Assembly: GCF_000687165.1 (NCBI RefSeq)
Contig: NZ_JMKU01000019.1
Location: 1-64,000 of the forward strand
Reading direction: 5' to 3'
From: Paracidovorax oryzae ATCC 19882
Lineage (GTDB): Bacteria; Pseudomonadota; Gammaproteobacteria; Burkholderiales; Burkholderiaceae_C
DNA length: 64,000 bases
The translations under genes and the position numbers were made by a program. Each line of letters begins with the position of its first letter. The first letter of the stretch is position 1. Shown here one piece after another: positions 44,601 through 52,450 of the stretch. The notes beneath the pieces were generated by a model. The model was not told where the DNA came from. It ran no database searches and worked only from the letters and a program-made list of their open reading frames with translations.

Positions 44601-45859
44601 ACGACTGGCTGCGCGAGCTGCTGGGCCACCATCCGGAACTGAGCGCGGGCCTGATCGACGATGCCCGGCGCTCCAGCACCGGCACCGAGACCAATGTATC
44701 CGCCAGCGCGGGCCTGCGCGTGGGCGAGGTCGCGGGCCGGGGCCGGCGTGCGGGGGTGGCCGCCAGCCTGGGCGCGAAGATGCGCCAGGACAATGGCCGC
44801 ACCGCCACCACCGTCGCCGGCTACATGACCACGGTCTATCGCGATGCGACCGCCTCCTCCCGGGTGGAGGTCTCGGCCCGCGCCACCGCCAGCGTGCAGA
44901 TCGCGGAGGCACTGCGCAGCAACGGCGCCGGCACCGCCCAGCGCGCCAGTGCCGGGCTGGGCGGGCTCGACGCGGGCTACGCCGTGGAGGTGGCGAACCA
45001 TGCCACGACGAACTTCTGCACGCTGTTTCTCTTCGGCGACGAGATCGACCCCGTGCGCAGCGACCGCGCCACGGACTACTCGCGCTTCGCGGAATTCGAG
45101 CGCCACGTGCGCGCGGAATGGGACGGCTGGGCGCACTACGGCACCGGCAAGCTGGGCAGCGACGTGGAAGAGCCGCTGCACCACCTGCTGGCGGACATCC
45201 AGCTGTCGCATTTCATGGAGCAGACGCGGACATTCGCGCAGGGCAACGGCTTCGCCGCCATGTTCGCGGACAAGGCCATGCGCGCGCCCGCCGCACCGCT
45301 GCTGGACACCCACCGCGCGCTGGCCGCGCTGGCCCGTGCGGCCGGCGACGAGGACGGTGCGCGGGCCGAGGATGCGGCCTTCGACGCCTTCCTGCAGAAC
45401 GAGGCCATGTGGGAGCCGACGCTGCTGCTGCTGCGCGAGAAGGGCAAGCTGCAGGAAGAGCGCGGCCTGGATTTCTTCCTCAAGCACCAGAACAACCGCG
45501 GTGCGGAAGCGATGCGCACCGTGGGCCAGTGGATCCTCTACGAGCCCGTGCCGCGGCGCGAGCCGGGCCAGCGCCTGCAGCCCGCGAGGACCTGGGAGCA
45601 GCCGGCCCCTGCGCCGCACGGTGCGGAAGGGGCGGACGGCGCGGAAGGGTCCGGCGCCGGCGGCAGCAGCCGCTACGAAACGGCCAGCGAGGCGAGCCTG
45701 GACTCTTTCCGCACCGCGCGCGGATCGCCGGTGCGGCCTGGTGCGGCCCCCGGCGCGCTGGCCGGCGCGGAAGTCCCGGCCGCAGGCGCCGGCCCGGACG
45801 CTGCCACGCGGCCGGACGGCGGGACGCCGCCGGGCGCCGCGTCGCCCAGCAGGCCGTAG
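41627..45859 (+). CDS. Putative type III secreted effector, 1410 residues
   Basis: A giant soluble protein. The first 41 residues contain no Asp or Glu, typical of type III secretion signals. Residues about 160-390 are a long Ala/Arg/Glu/Gln-rich coiled coil. A helical middle (about 400-770) follows, then a Pro run (PSSPPPPPPPGG, near 778-789). The C-terminal part (about 850-1310) alternates Gly-rich beta segments (QVQVGAGANTGYATNLG, NVSASAGLRVGEVAGRG) with helices, and the tail is disordered. No catalytic motif or named effector family could be assigned with confidence; the large plant-pathogen effectors (AWR/RipA, AvrE/XopAM) are the first to compare. The promoter carries a perfect PIP box. 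The 3' end overlaps the convergent mutarotase gene by 187 bases. Confidence 0.78.
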   Translation: MPKFSLRPHTTTLLVPGNARNAAHAGAPAPGKQAHHKLHQLDGAAARREALAPQFGLAGRVRKYLAEPLPAAADADTSGTTAAQPASPGATVPRKATKALRKFLGTAGTALGLRAGKPVGLDELTRFRDTAAAGARPIERDAPADRGTWRSVGAAQARAFAASQRLHEAEVAARKATALEHLVQLHIERLESDAQRAGRRIAHAADRPVPLRQRQAAIAAQQQALDASIARLAEEASALEQRIAQAEAAVAAPVRGRLDTLLAARTEADRSDAGTGEDVAALRQHLQELRSLHTIRTGIRHGLEQRRQDVQAELERLERSAVAMARDLFDADDEACDLRSLLGGLRERRATLEAARDAARAASEAAAAALKACEKEMAGRQIDTLPGLRTPGTPAEAAACAALQAALRDWSEGLDTAPFGDRAIPAAGVVAVGLKALAVAAGGDPAEALQALGALRRLRWEDLAPAPGAEAARRGAAVLPPAAQRTVDHLARVPRGLQVLSHLLRPEGSPAAHPERLAAARQALRADALLRAAAPDDAGLRTWLGHARRAARRALHAEEPAKALSTCTVDERAAYHALRNGYESNAPGSAYDRANGHLQRLADALHDLARHGAQPRAFGGQPNALRSLPQALEVGSATALPTPRRRADAALEKAAGQLSEMLGGLRADRAPGRLPGPAECAWQALAETVQWAPEGTDRTTLVIDAAARERIAARATELRAHFERTALGQGVPPSELSQGSVPLLETAWQRLERRPHTAAEALALLAEGLPGDAGGPSSPPPPPPPGGTPVSWHGYALQQGAQFRASAQEAARLLRDGAPGQATHAQALLDLTRDMIGQLEWRDRLRLIGQQAWGLNAGPLSAAVALGSSVFGLGVRLIAGAQRNRDAVMEFYMGRTGMYLQIGEQRTGQVQVGAGANTGYATNLGTDQATLGGTLAADWRWRGERGLENGIQLRLPRLGKGREPELNVEFLDAYEHLLRLAEPGPDGAPARHDWLRELLGHHPELSAGLIDDARRSSTGTETNVSASAGLRVGEVAGRGRRAGVAASLGAKMRQDNGRTATTVAGYMTTVYRDATASSRVEVSARATASVQIAEALRSNGAGTAQRASAGLGGLDAGYAVEVANHATTNFCTLFLFGDEIDPVRSDRATDYSRFAEFERHVRAEWDGWAHYGTGKLGSDVEEPLHHLLADIQLSHFMEQTRTFAQGNGFAAMFADKAMRAPAAPLLDTHRALAALARAAGDEDGARAEDAAFDAFLQNEAMWEPTLLLLREKGKLQEERGLDFFLKHQNNRGAEAMRTVGQWILYEPVPRREPGQRLQPARTWEQPAPAPHGAEGADGAEGSGAGGSSRYETASEASLDSFRTARGSPVRPGAAPGALAGAEVPAAGAGPDAATRPDGGTPPGAASPSRP

Positions 45860-46761
45860 CGCCACTCGACGCGCAGCGTGAATTCCTGCCCCCGCTCCAG
45901 CACGCGCAGGCCCGGCTGCCCCGGCTGGTTGAAGGCATCGATGGGCTGGGTGATGGGCTCGAAGCAGAAGGCCGGCCCTTCGGGCGGCCGGTACACCAGG
46001 CAGAAGTGGCGCCCGGCGCCGCCGTCCCGCTCGAAGTCCGGCATGCGCGCCGTGAGCTGCAGGCCGCGCTCGGGCCAGGCGATGCGCGCCGTGCCGCCCC
46101 AGCCGGTGTAGGCGTTGTCGATCAGGTTGCCGTGGGCCGATATGCCGCCATTGAGGTTCCAGCCCTCGGGGAACCACTCGGTGTGGCGCGTGGGCAGCGG
46201 ATCGCTGCCGCAGAGCCACACGCCCTGCACGGGGGCGGAGATGCGCGTGTCCGGCGTGCGCGGGAACCAGGGATGCAGGCCCAGCCCGTAAGGCAGCGGC
46301 TCGGGGCCGAGGTGGCGCACCAGCACGCTCTGGTCCAGCCCGCCCGGCACCAGTCGGAAGGTCTGCACGCATTCGTAGTGGTAGGGATTGCCCTGGAAGC
46401 GGTCCGAGTGCAGGGCCATCTCCAGGGTGTCCGGCGCCGGCTGGCGCAGGCTCCAGGGCTGCAGCCAGCCGTCGCCGTGGATGGGGTACGGCTCGCCCGC
46501 GCGGTTGGGCTGCATCGGATGGAAGCGCCCCGCATGGAAGAACCCGCCGCAGCTGATGCGGTTGGACCAGGGCACCATGGCGAACGAGGCCATGCGGTAG
46601 AGGTCGGCCGTGCGGCCGTCCCACGAGCGCCACAGGTCGGCGCGGCGCCCGTCCGGTCCGTCGATCTGCCAGGCCGCGACGCTGCCGCCCAGCGAAGGCA
46701 CGAGGCCCAGGTGCTGGCCGGCATGGTGCAGCCAGGTGACGGGGTGAAGGGTGTCGTTCAT
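45673..46761 (-). CDS. Aldose 1-epimerase (mutarotase) family protein
   Basis: A 362-residue galactose-mutarotase-like protein. Probable active-site residues are His in YPIHGDGW, His in GLGLHPWF and Glu in CFEPITQPIDAFN. It interconverts sugar anomers, here presumably supplying the anomer used by the sugar dehydrogenase. The fold should end near VEWRYGLLGD; a further tail of about 55 Ala/Pro/Gly-rich residues is read antisense to the effector gene. The ATG at 46761 precedes MNDTLHPVTWLHH. The gene is 16 bases behind the lactonase gene, so the two form an operon. Confidence 0.87.
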   Translation of the reverse strand: MNDTLHPVTWLHHAGQHLGLVPSLGGSVAAWQIDGPDGRRADLWRSWDGRTADLYRMASFAMVPWSNRISCGGFFHAGRFHPMQPNRAGEPYPIHGDGWLQPWSLRQPAPDTLEMALHSDRFQGNPYHYECVQTFRLVPGGLDQSVLVRHLGPEPLPYGLGLHPWFPRTPDTRISAPVQGVWLCGSDPLPTRHTEWFPEGWNLNGGISAHGNLIDNAYTGWGGTARIAWPERGLQLTARMPDFERDGGAGRHFCLVYRPPEGPAFCFEPITQPIDAFNQPGQPGLRVLERGQEFTLRVEWRYGLLGDAAPGGVPPSGRVAASGPAPAAGTSAPASAPGAAPGRTGDPRAVRKESRLASLAVS

Positions 46762-46777
46762 GGGCGTCTCCAGGAGG

Positions 46778-47734
46778 TCAGCCGCCGAAGCGGTGGGCCG
46801 GCAGGCCGGGGCCGTCCACGGAGACGGCGAAGAGCGATCCGGCCAGGGGCTCCGCCACCAGCCGGGCATCCGACAGGCCCGTGCGGGCCGAGATGATGAA
46901 GAGCGTTCGCAGGTCGGGGCCGCCGAAGGCGCAGGTGGTGACCTGGCTCACCGGCAGCGAAACGCGGCACAGTTCGGCGGCGCTCACGGGATCGTGGCAG
47001 GTCACGCACGCGCCGCCCCAGTGCGCGATCCACAGCCGCCCCAGCGCGTCGGTGGTCATGCCGTCGGGCAGCCCGTCCTCGCCGGCCCATTGCTTCCACA
47101 GCGTCCTGTTCGACAGCGCGCCCGTGCCGGGGTCGAAGTCGTAGCGGTAGGTGCAGGCTTCGGCGGTGGCGTTGAAGAACATGGCCGGCGCACCGCCTGC
47201 AGCGCCGGCATGCGACCAGGCGGGGCCGTTGGTCACCGCGAAGCCGTCGTCGTGCCGCGTGCAGCGGCCATCGGGATCGAAGCGGTAGAGCGCACCGGTG
47301 GGCGCCTCGCAGGCGAAATCCATCGATCCGGCCCAGAAGCGCCCCTGGGCATCGCACTTGCCGTCGTTGAAGCGGTTGCCGGCGCGATCCGGTTCGGGCT
47401 GGTGCAGGTAGCGCGGCGCGGCGTCCGTGGCCGGGTCGAACAGCGCGAAACCGCGGCGCAGGGTGACGACGAGGCCGGGTGCCCCGGCGCGCTCGGCCAG
47501 CGCGGAGACCTCTTCCTCGAAGGTCCAGCAGCGGTGCGCGCCGCCTGCGGGATCGCAGCGGTGCAGTTCGCGGGCGAGGATGTCCACCCAGTACAGCGCC
47601 TGTTCGCGCCCGGACCACAGCAAGCCCTCGCCCAGTTGGGAGGCCATGGGCCGCACGCAGCGCACCGCGCCGATCGCGGGGGTGGGCCAGGGCACGGCCG
47701 GTGGGTTGTCGGAAGGCATTTCGGGGGGGTGCAT
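46778..47734 (-). CDS. SMP-30/gluconolactonase family protein, probable L-arabinolactonase
   Basis: A 318-residue six-bladed propeller lactonase. The divalent-metal ligands are recognisable: Glu in QLGEGLLW, Asn in the NGPAW block, Asp in LPDGMTTDALGRLWIA, plus the supporting NRFNDGKCDAQGRFWAGSM segment. In this locus it should open the sugar lactone made by the 1-dehydrogenase. The ATG at 47734 is correctly spaced from CTGGAG; an ATG at 47740 sits too close to it. It is divergent from the SDR dehydrogenase gene, with the regulatory motif between them. Confidence 0.88.
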   Translation of the reverse strand: MHPPEMPSDNPPAVPWPTPAIGAVRCVRPMASQLGEGLLWSGREQALYWVDILARELHRCDPAGGAHRCWTFEEEVSALAERAGAPGLVVTLRRGFALFDPATDAAPRYLHQPEPDRAGNRFNDGKCDAQGRFWAGSMDFACEAPTGALYRFDPDGRCTRHDDGFAVTNGPAWSHAGAAGGAPAMFFNATAEACTYRYDFDPGTGALSNRTLWKQWAGEDGLPDGMTTDALGRLWIAHWGGACVTCHDPVSAAELCRVSLPVSQVTTCAFGGPDLRTLFIISARTGLSDARLVAEPLAGSLFAVSVDGPGLPAHRFGG

Positions 47735-47833
47735 GCGCATCTCCAGACGTTGTTTCAGCGCCCGTCTGTCGCGGGCCTCTTGACGCGGCGCATCTTATCA
47801 ACGCAAATTGATGCACGTAACCATTATTTTTTC

Positions 47834-47845
47834 TATCAATCGATA
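47834..47845. promoter_or_regulatory. TATCAATC motif before the sugar dehydrogenase gene
   Basis: TATCAATCGATA lies 12 bases before the SDR start. Its complement contains GATTGATA, the same core found twice in front of the aldehyde dehydrogenase gene (49841 and 49873). It is a candidate operator for the LysR regulator of this locus. Confidence 0.45.
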
Positions 47846-47856
47846 CCGAAATTTAT

Positions 47857-48672
47857 ATGTCTCAAGTTGCACCTGTTTCTTCTTCCGGCACCGCCGCCTC
47901 GCCGTCCGGCGCCCTGTCGGTGTTTCCCAGCCTGCGCGGACGCGTGGTGTTCGTGACGGGTGGTGGCAGCGGTATCGGCGCCGCCATCGTGACGGCTTTC
48001 GCCGAGCAGGGTGCGCGCGTGGCGTTCGTGGACGTGGCGCGCGAGGCCAGCGGGCAACTGGCCAGCGACATGGAGGCCGCGGGCCTGCCGCGCCCCTGGT
48101 GGCGCGAGTGCGACGTGCGCGACATCGATGCCCTGCGCGCTGCCCTGCGCGACGCCGCGGCGGAGCTGGGCGATGTTTCCGTGCTGGTCAACAACGTGGC
48201 CAGCGACGACCGCCACACGCTGGAGTCCGTCACCCCCGAGTACTACGACGAGCGCATGGCGATCAACGAGCGCCCGGCCTTCTTCGCGATCCAGTCGGTG
48301 GTGCCGGGCATGCGCCGGCTCGGCGGCGGCTCCATCGTCAACCTGGGCTCCACCGGCTGGCAGGGCAAGGGATCGGGCTACCCCTGCTATGCGATCGCCA
48401 AGTCGTCGGTGAACGGGCTCACCCGGGGCCTGGCGCGCACGCTGGGCCAGGACCGCATCCGCATCAACACCGTGTCCCCCGGCTGGGTGATGACCGAGCG
48501 CCAGATCCGGCTCTGGCTCGACGCCGAAGGGGAGAAGGAGCTCGCGCGCAACCAGTGCCTGCCCGGCAAGCTGCAGCCGCGCGACATCGCGCGCATGGTG
48601 CTGTTCCTGGGCTCCGACGACGCCGCGATGTGCACGGCGCAGGAGTTCAAGGTGGACGCCGGCTGGGTCTGA
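47857..48672 (+). CDS. SDR family sugar 1-dehydrogenase (L-arabinose/D-galactose type)
   Basis: A 271-residue classical SDR with intact motifs: GGGSGIG (36-42), NNVAS, the active Ser in VNLGSTGW and the pair YAIAK (Tyr-x3-Lys), ending AQEFKVDAGWV. Its position beside lactonase and mutarotase genes makes it the probable enzyme that oxidises the aldose to the lactone with NAD(P)+. SDR-type L-arabinose/galactose dehydrogenases are known in rhizobia and Burkholderia. The Ala/Ser/Pro-rich first 25 residues are probably disordered. Substrate choice between arabinose and galactose cannot be decided from sequence. Confidence 0.85.
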   Translation: MSQVAPVSSSGTAASPSGALSVFPSLRGRVVFVTGGGSGIGAAIVTAFAEQGARVAFVDVAREASGQLASDMEAAGLPRPWWRECDVRDIDALRAALRDAAAELGDVSVLVNNVASDDRHTLESVTPEYYDERMAINERPAFFAIQSVVPGMRRLGGGSIVNLGSTGWQGKGSGYPCYAIAKSSVNGLTRGLARTLGQDRIRINTVSPGWVMTERQIRLWLDAEGEKELARNQCLPGKLQPRDIARMVLFLGSDDAAMCTAQEFKVDAGWV

Positions 48673-48684
48673 TAGAGGCAACCC

Positions 48685-48795
48685 CCTGAGGCGCTTGCGC
48701 GCCTTCCCCCTTCTCTCGCCGGGCTGCACCCGGCGGGAAGGGGGACACCGCCGGCGCGGCGGGGCGGCCCTTGCGCGGCGGTTGCTGGCGGGGCC
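48685..48795. repeat. Dispersed GC-rich intergenic repeat, copy 1
   Basis: Starting near CCCCTGAGGCGC and ending near GGCCCTTGCGCGGCGG, this block matches the block at 61926-62030 almost base for base, apart from a variable centre. The centre here forms a hairpin (CCGGGCTGCACCCGG) within a C-rich to G-rich inverted arrangement. Similar blocks are, to my knowledge, common between genes in Comamonadaceae genomes. Confidence 0.75.
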
Positions 48796-48857
48796 GTGCC
48801 TGTGCAGAGGCCGTGGCAAAGCGCACATTCGCGTAGGCCCTCATCGGGGGCTGCGGC

Positions 48858-49820
48858 CTACTCGTCCACCTCCAGCTTGCGGCCGTACTGCACGAAGCTG
48901 GCCTGCTTGAGCGCCTTCATCATCACCTTGGCGGCGGGCGAGAGCAGGCGGTCGGTGCGGGTGACGATGCCGAAGGCGTCCATGTGGCAGGGCATGGCGA
49001 TCGGCAGCACGGCGACGATGCCGTGGGCCGCGTAGTAGTGGGCGACGTCCGCGCCCACCACGGCGATCATCTCGCTCTGCTGCAGCATGCGGGTGATGAA
49101 CAGCAGCGCGGAGGTCTCCACGATGTCCGTGGGCGGGGCGAGGCCGTCCTGCTGGAACATCAGGTCGAACCGGTGCCGCAGCACGCTGCCGGCGGGCGGC
49201 ACGATCCAGTTGGCCGAGAGCACGTCCCGCAGCGTCAGGCCGCTCATGCCCGAGAGCGGGTGGCCGGGGCGGCTGATGGCGCAGATCGGCTCGTCCGTCA
49301 GCGGCTCGTAGCGCAGGTGGCCGGTTTCCGGCCCGGGGAGCACGCGCCCCACCATGATGTCCAGCCGCCCCTGCTCCAGCCGCTCCAGCAGCACCGGGCT
49401 GGTCTCGATGTCCAGCGTGATGCGCAGGCTCGGGTGCTGCTGCTTGACCAGGGCCACCGCCGCCGGCAGCAGGCTCAGGCCCGGCGAGGTGATGGCGCCG
49501 ATACCCACCTGGCCGTAGTGCCCCGTCTTCAGCGCGCCGATCTCGTCATGGGCCTGGTTGAGGCTCGCCAGCGCCATGCGCGCATGCCGGATCATGGTCT
49601 CGCCATACCAGGTGGGCCGCATGCCGCGGGGCAGGCGCTCGAACAGCGGCACCTCCAGCACGTCTTCCAGGTCCTTGAGCAGCTTGGAGGCGGCCGGCTG
49701 CGTCATGCTGAGCACCTGGGCCGCGCGGTGGATGTTGCCCTCCTCGGCCAGGGCCACCAGCAGCAGCAACTGCCGGGTCTTGAGACGCGCGCGGATGAAC
49801 CAGTGGTTGTAGGTGCTCAT
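48858..49820 (-). CDS. LysR family regulator (GbpR-like)
   Basis: A 320-residue LysR-type regulator. The DNA-binding region is LKTRQLLLLVALAEEGNIHR, AAQVLSMTQPAASKLLKDLE, and FERLPRGMRPTWYGE. This opening is characteristic of GbpR, which controls the sugar-binding protein and arabinose/galactose genes in Azospirillum and Agrobacterium. The effector domain has VGIGAITSPGLSLLPAAV. It is divergent from the aldehyde dehydrogenase gene that heads the long sugar operon. The ATG at 49820 directly precedes the conserved domain. Confidence 0.9.
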   Translation of the reverse strand: MSTYNHWFIRARLKTRQLLLLVALAEEGNIHRAAQVLSMTQPAASKLLKDLEDVLEVPLFERLPRGMRPTWYGETMIRHARMALASLNQAHDEIGALKTGHYGQVGIGAITSPGLSLLPAAVALVKQQHPSLRITLDIETSPVLLERLEQGRLDIMVGRVLPGPETGHLRYEPLTDEPICAISRPGHPLSGMSGLTLRDVLSANWIVPPAGSVLRHRFDLMFQQDGLAPPTDIVETSALLFITRMLQQSEMIAVVGADVAHYYAAHGIVAVLPIAMPCHMDAFGIVTRTDRLLSPAAKVMMKALKQASFVQYGRKLEVDE

Positions 49821-49840
49821 GGGGTTTTCCTGAATGCCGG

Positions 49841-49881
49841 GATTGATATGTATTTTGCCCAAAAAACTATTGGATTGATAT
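49841..49881. promoter_or_regulatory. Direct repeats of GATTGATAT, candidate LysR operator
   Basis: GATTGATAT occurs at 49841-49849 and again at 49873-49881, 32 bases apart (about three helix turns), in the AT-rich spacer between the LysR gene and the aldehyde dehydrogenase gene. A related copy lies before the SDR gene. The spacing would let a LysR tetramer contact both sites. Confidence 0.5.
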
Positions 49882-49926
49882 AAAAAACCTCCATAGACTG
49901 CAGCGCAACCGTAGCAAAGAGGGTTC

Positions 49927-51369
49927 ATGAAGCTTGGCGACATGCAGCAGACGCCCCGGCACCTGATCAATGGGCGCTGGGAGATCGGCACCACCACCGG
50001 GGTGAGCGTCAATCCGTCCGACACCCGGGAGGTGGTGGCCGAGTACGCCCGCGCCGACCGGAACCAGGCCGGCCAGGCCGTGCGTGCCGCTGCGGATGCC
50101 CTGCGCCACTGGAGCCGCAGCGCCCCCCAGCGGCGCGCGGACGTGCTGGACCTCGTCGGCAACGAACTGCTGGCCCGCAAGGAAGAGCTGGGCACGCTGC
50201 TGGCCCGCGAAGAGGGCAAGCCCCTGCCCGAGGCGGTGGCGGAAGTGGTACGCAGCGGCCACATCTTCAAGTTCTTCGCGGGCGAGGCGCTGCGCATCCC
50301 CGGCGAGCTGATGGCGTCGATGCACCAGGGCGTGCAGGTGGAGGTGACGCGCGAACCCGTGGGCGTGGTCGGCGTGATCGCAGCCTGGAACTTTCCCTTC
50401 GCCATTCCCGCGTGGAAGATCGCGCCGGCCCTGGCCTTCGGCAATACGGTGGTGTTCAAGCCGGCCGAACGGGTGCCGGCCTGCGGCTGGGCGCTGGCCG
50501 AGATCATCGCCCGCAGCGGCCTGCCGGCGGGCGCATTCAACCTCGTCATGGGCAGCGGCCGCGAAGTGGGCCAGACCCTGGTGGACCATCCCCTGGTCGA
50601 TGCCTTGAGCTTCACCGGCTCGGGACCGATCGGCGCGCGCATCCTGCGCTCGGTCGCGGCGCGCGGCGCCAGGGTGCAGCTGGACCTGGGCGGCAAGAAC
50701 CCGCTGGTGGTACTGGCCGACGCCGACCTGGACCAGGCCGCGGATTGCGCGCTGCAGGGCGCCTACGGCTCCGCCGGACAGCATTGCATGGCCTCCAGCC
50801 GCATCGTGGTCGAGGCCCGCGTGCACGACGACTTCGTGGCCCGGCTGCGCCAGCGCCTGGCGGCGCTGCCCGTGGGCCATGCGCTGGAACGCGGCACGGG
50901 GATGGGGCCCGTGGTGGACGAACGCCAGCTCGCGCAGAACATCGAGCACATCGCGGCCGCACGCCAGGAAGGCGCGGAGCACGTCTTCGGCGGCGAGCGC
51001 ATCGAGCGCCCCACGCCCGGCCACTACCTGAGCCCGGCGCTTTTCACCGCGCGCCCCGAGCACCGGATCTCCCGCGAGGAGGTCTTCGGCCCGGTGGCCT
51101 GCGTGCTGCGCGCGGACGACTACGAACACGCCCTGGAGCTCGCCAACGACACGCCGCGCGGCCTGTGCGCGGGCATCTGCACCACCTCGCTGAAGCACGC
51201 CATGCACTTCAAGCGGCACGCCCGGGCGGCCATGACCATGGTGAACCTGCCGACCGCCGGCGCGGATTTCCAGGGCGATCGCCGGGAGCCGGGCCACGGC
51301 CCGCGCGACCGGGGCCGCCACGCCGCGGAGTTCTTCACCACGGTCCGCACCGGCTACATGCTGGGCTGA
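49927..51369 (+). CDS. Aldehyde dehydrogenase, probable alpha-ketoglutarate semialdehyde dehydrogenase
   Basis: A 480-residue aldehyde dehydrogenase. Asn155 (AAWNFPF) and the nucleophile Cys287 (GQHCMASS) are in place. It would oxidise alpha-ketoglutarate semialdehyde, the product of L-2-keto-3-deoxyarabonate dehydratase, to alpha-ketoglutarate. Two oddities stand out. The general base, normally Glu in LELGGK, is Asp253 (LDLGGK). The usual PFGG-x-K segment before the C-terminus is replaced by GDRREPG (450-456), although the frame continues normally on both sides. It is the first gene of a collinear run extending to the right edge. The ATG at 49927 or the later in-frame ATG at 49942 could be used. 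Confidence 0.85.
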   Translation: MKLGDMQQTPRHLINGRWEIGTTTGVSVNPSDTREVVAEYARADRNQAGQAVRAAADALRHWSRSAPQRRADVLDLVGNELLARKEELGTLLAREEGKPLPEAVAEVVRSGHIFKFFAGEALRIPGELMASMHQGVQVEVTREPVGVVGVIAAWNFPFAIPAWKIAPALAFGNTVVFKPAERVPACGWALAEIIARSGLPAGAFNLVMGSGREVGQTLVDHPLVDALSFTGSGPIGARILRSVAARGARVQLDLGGKNPLVVLADADLDQAADCALQGAYGSAGQHCMASSRIVVEARVHDDFVARLRQRLAALPVGHALERGTGMGPVVDERQLAQNIEHIAAARQEGAEHVFGGERIERPTPGHYLSPALFTARPEHRISREEVFGPVACVLRADDYEHALELANDTPRGLCAGICTTSLKHAMHFKRHARAAMTMVNLPTAGADFQGDRREPGHGPRDRGRHAAEFFTTVRTGYMLG

Positions 51370-51438
51370 GAGGCACGCCCTTCCCCTTCCTCCTTTCCCC
51401 CTTCCCTCATCACATCACCATAAAGACAGGAGACAACG

Positions 51439-52407
51439 ATGACGAAACTGACCCGACGCACGCTGGCCGCGGCCCTGGCCTGCGCACCCGTGGCCGCCCT
51501 GCTGCCCGCGGCCGCCTGGGCGCAAAAGCCCATCGTGCTGGGCTTCAGCCAGGTCGGCGCGGAGAGCGAGTGGCGCACCGCGAACACCGAATCGATCAAG
51601 TCGGCGGCCAAGGACGCCGGGATCGAGCTGAAGTTCTCCGACGCGCAGCAGAAGCAGGAAAACCAGATCAAGGCCATCCGCTCCTTCATCGCCCAGCGCG
51701 TGGACGTGATCGCGTTCTCGCCCGTCGTGGAGTCGGGCTGGGAGCCGGTGCTGCGCGAGGCCAAGGCCGCGAAGATCCCGGTGGTGCTCACCGACCGCGC
51801 CGTCAACACCAAGGACACGTCCCTCTACGTCACCTTCATGGGCTCGGACTTCGTGGAAGAAGGCCGCAAGGCCGGCCGCTGGCTGGTCGAGAAGATGAAG
51901 GACAGCAAGGGCGACGTGAACATCGTCGAGCTGCAGGGAACCGTGGGCTCGGCCCCGGCCATCGACCGCAAGAAGGGCTTCGAGGAAGTCGTCAAGGCCG
52001 ACCCGAAATTCAAGATCATCCGCTCGCAGACCGGCGACTTCACCCGCGCCAAGGGCAAGGAAGTGATGGAAGCCTTCCTGAAGGCCGAGGGCAAGAAGAT
52101 CAACGTGCTCTACGCGCACAACGACGACATGGCCATCGGCGCGATCCAGGCCATCGAGGAAGCCGGCATGAAGCCCGGCAAGGACATCACCATCATCTCC
52201 ATCGATGCCGTGAAGGGCGCCTTCGAGGCCATGATGGCCGGCAAGCTCAACGTGACCGTGGAATGCAGCCCCCTGCTGGGCCCGCAGCTGATGGCCGCGG
52301 TCAAGGACATCAAGGCCGGCAAGACGGTGCCCAAGCGCATCGTGACCGAGGAAGGCATCTTCCCCATGGAAACCGCCGCCCAGGAATTCCCCAAGCGCAA
52401 GTACTGA
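51439..52407 (+). CDS. Sugar ABC transporter substrate-binding protein (YtfQ-like)
   Basis: A 322-residue periplasmic binding protein of the ribose/galactose group. The signal peptide ([17 protein letters not shown]) is followed by [20 protein letters not shown], which is characteristic of YtfQ-type galactofuranose/arabinose binders. [20 protein letters not shown] and the [10 protein letters not shown] segment line the sugar pocket. The ATG follows CAGGAGACAACG. It most likely works with the ATPase and two permeases encoded at 56448-60068, although an entire second system lies between. Confidence 0.9.
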   Translation: MTKLTRRTLAAALACAPVAALLPAAAWAQKPIVLGFSQVGAESEWRTANTESIKSAAKDAGIELKFSDAQQKQENQIKAIRSFIAQRVDVIAFSPVVESGWEPVLREAKAAKIPVVLTDRAVNTKDTSLYVTFMGSDFVEEGRKAGRWLVEKMKDSKGDVNIVELQGTVGSAPAIDRKKGFEEVVKADPKFKIIRSQTGDFTRAKGKEVMEAFLKAEGKKINVLYAHNDDMAIGAIQAIEEAGMKPGKDITIISIDAVKGAFEAMMAGKLNVTVECSPLLGPQLMAAVKDIKAGKTVPKRIVTEEGIFPMETAAQEFPKRKY

Positions 52408-52450
52408 ATCCCAACCCCTCTCGCACACCGATAACAACCAGGAGACTCCC

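Noticed and set aside
41369-46633. A 1754-codon open frame on the minus strand across the effector gene
   Set aside because: It is antisense to the effector, full of Arg/Gly/Gln-rich low-complexity translation, and shows no domain motif. Long shadow frames are expected in DNA of this GC content.
51265-51310. A frameshift in the aldehyde dehydrogenase gene at the missing PFGG segment
   Set aside because: The correct frame is readable immediately before and after, and neither alternative frame restores PFGG-x-K. A compensated double frameshift is possible but not visible.
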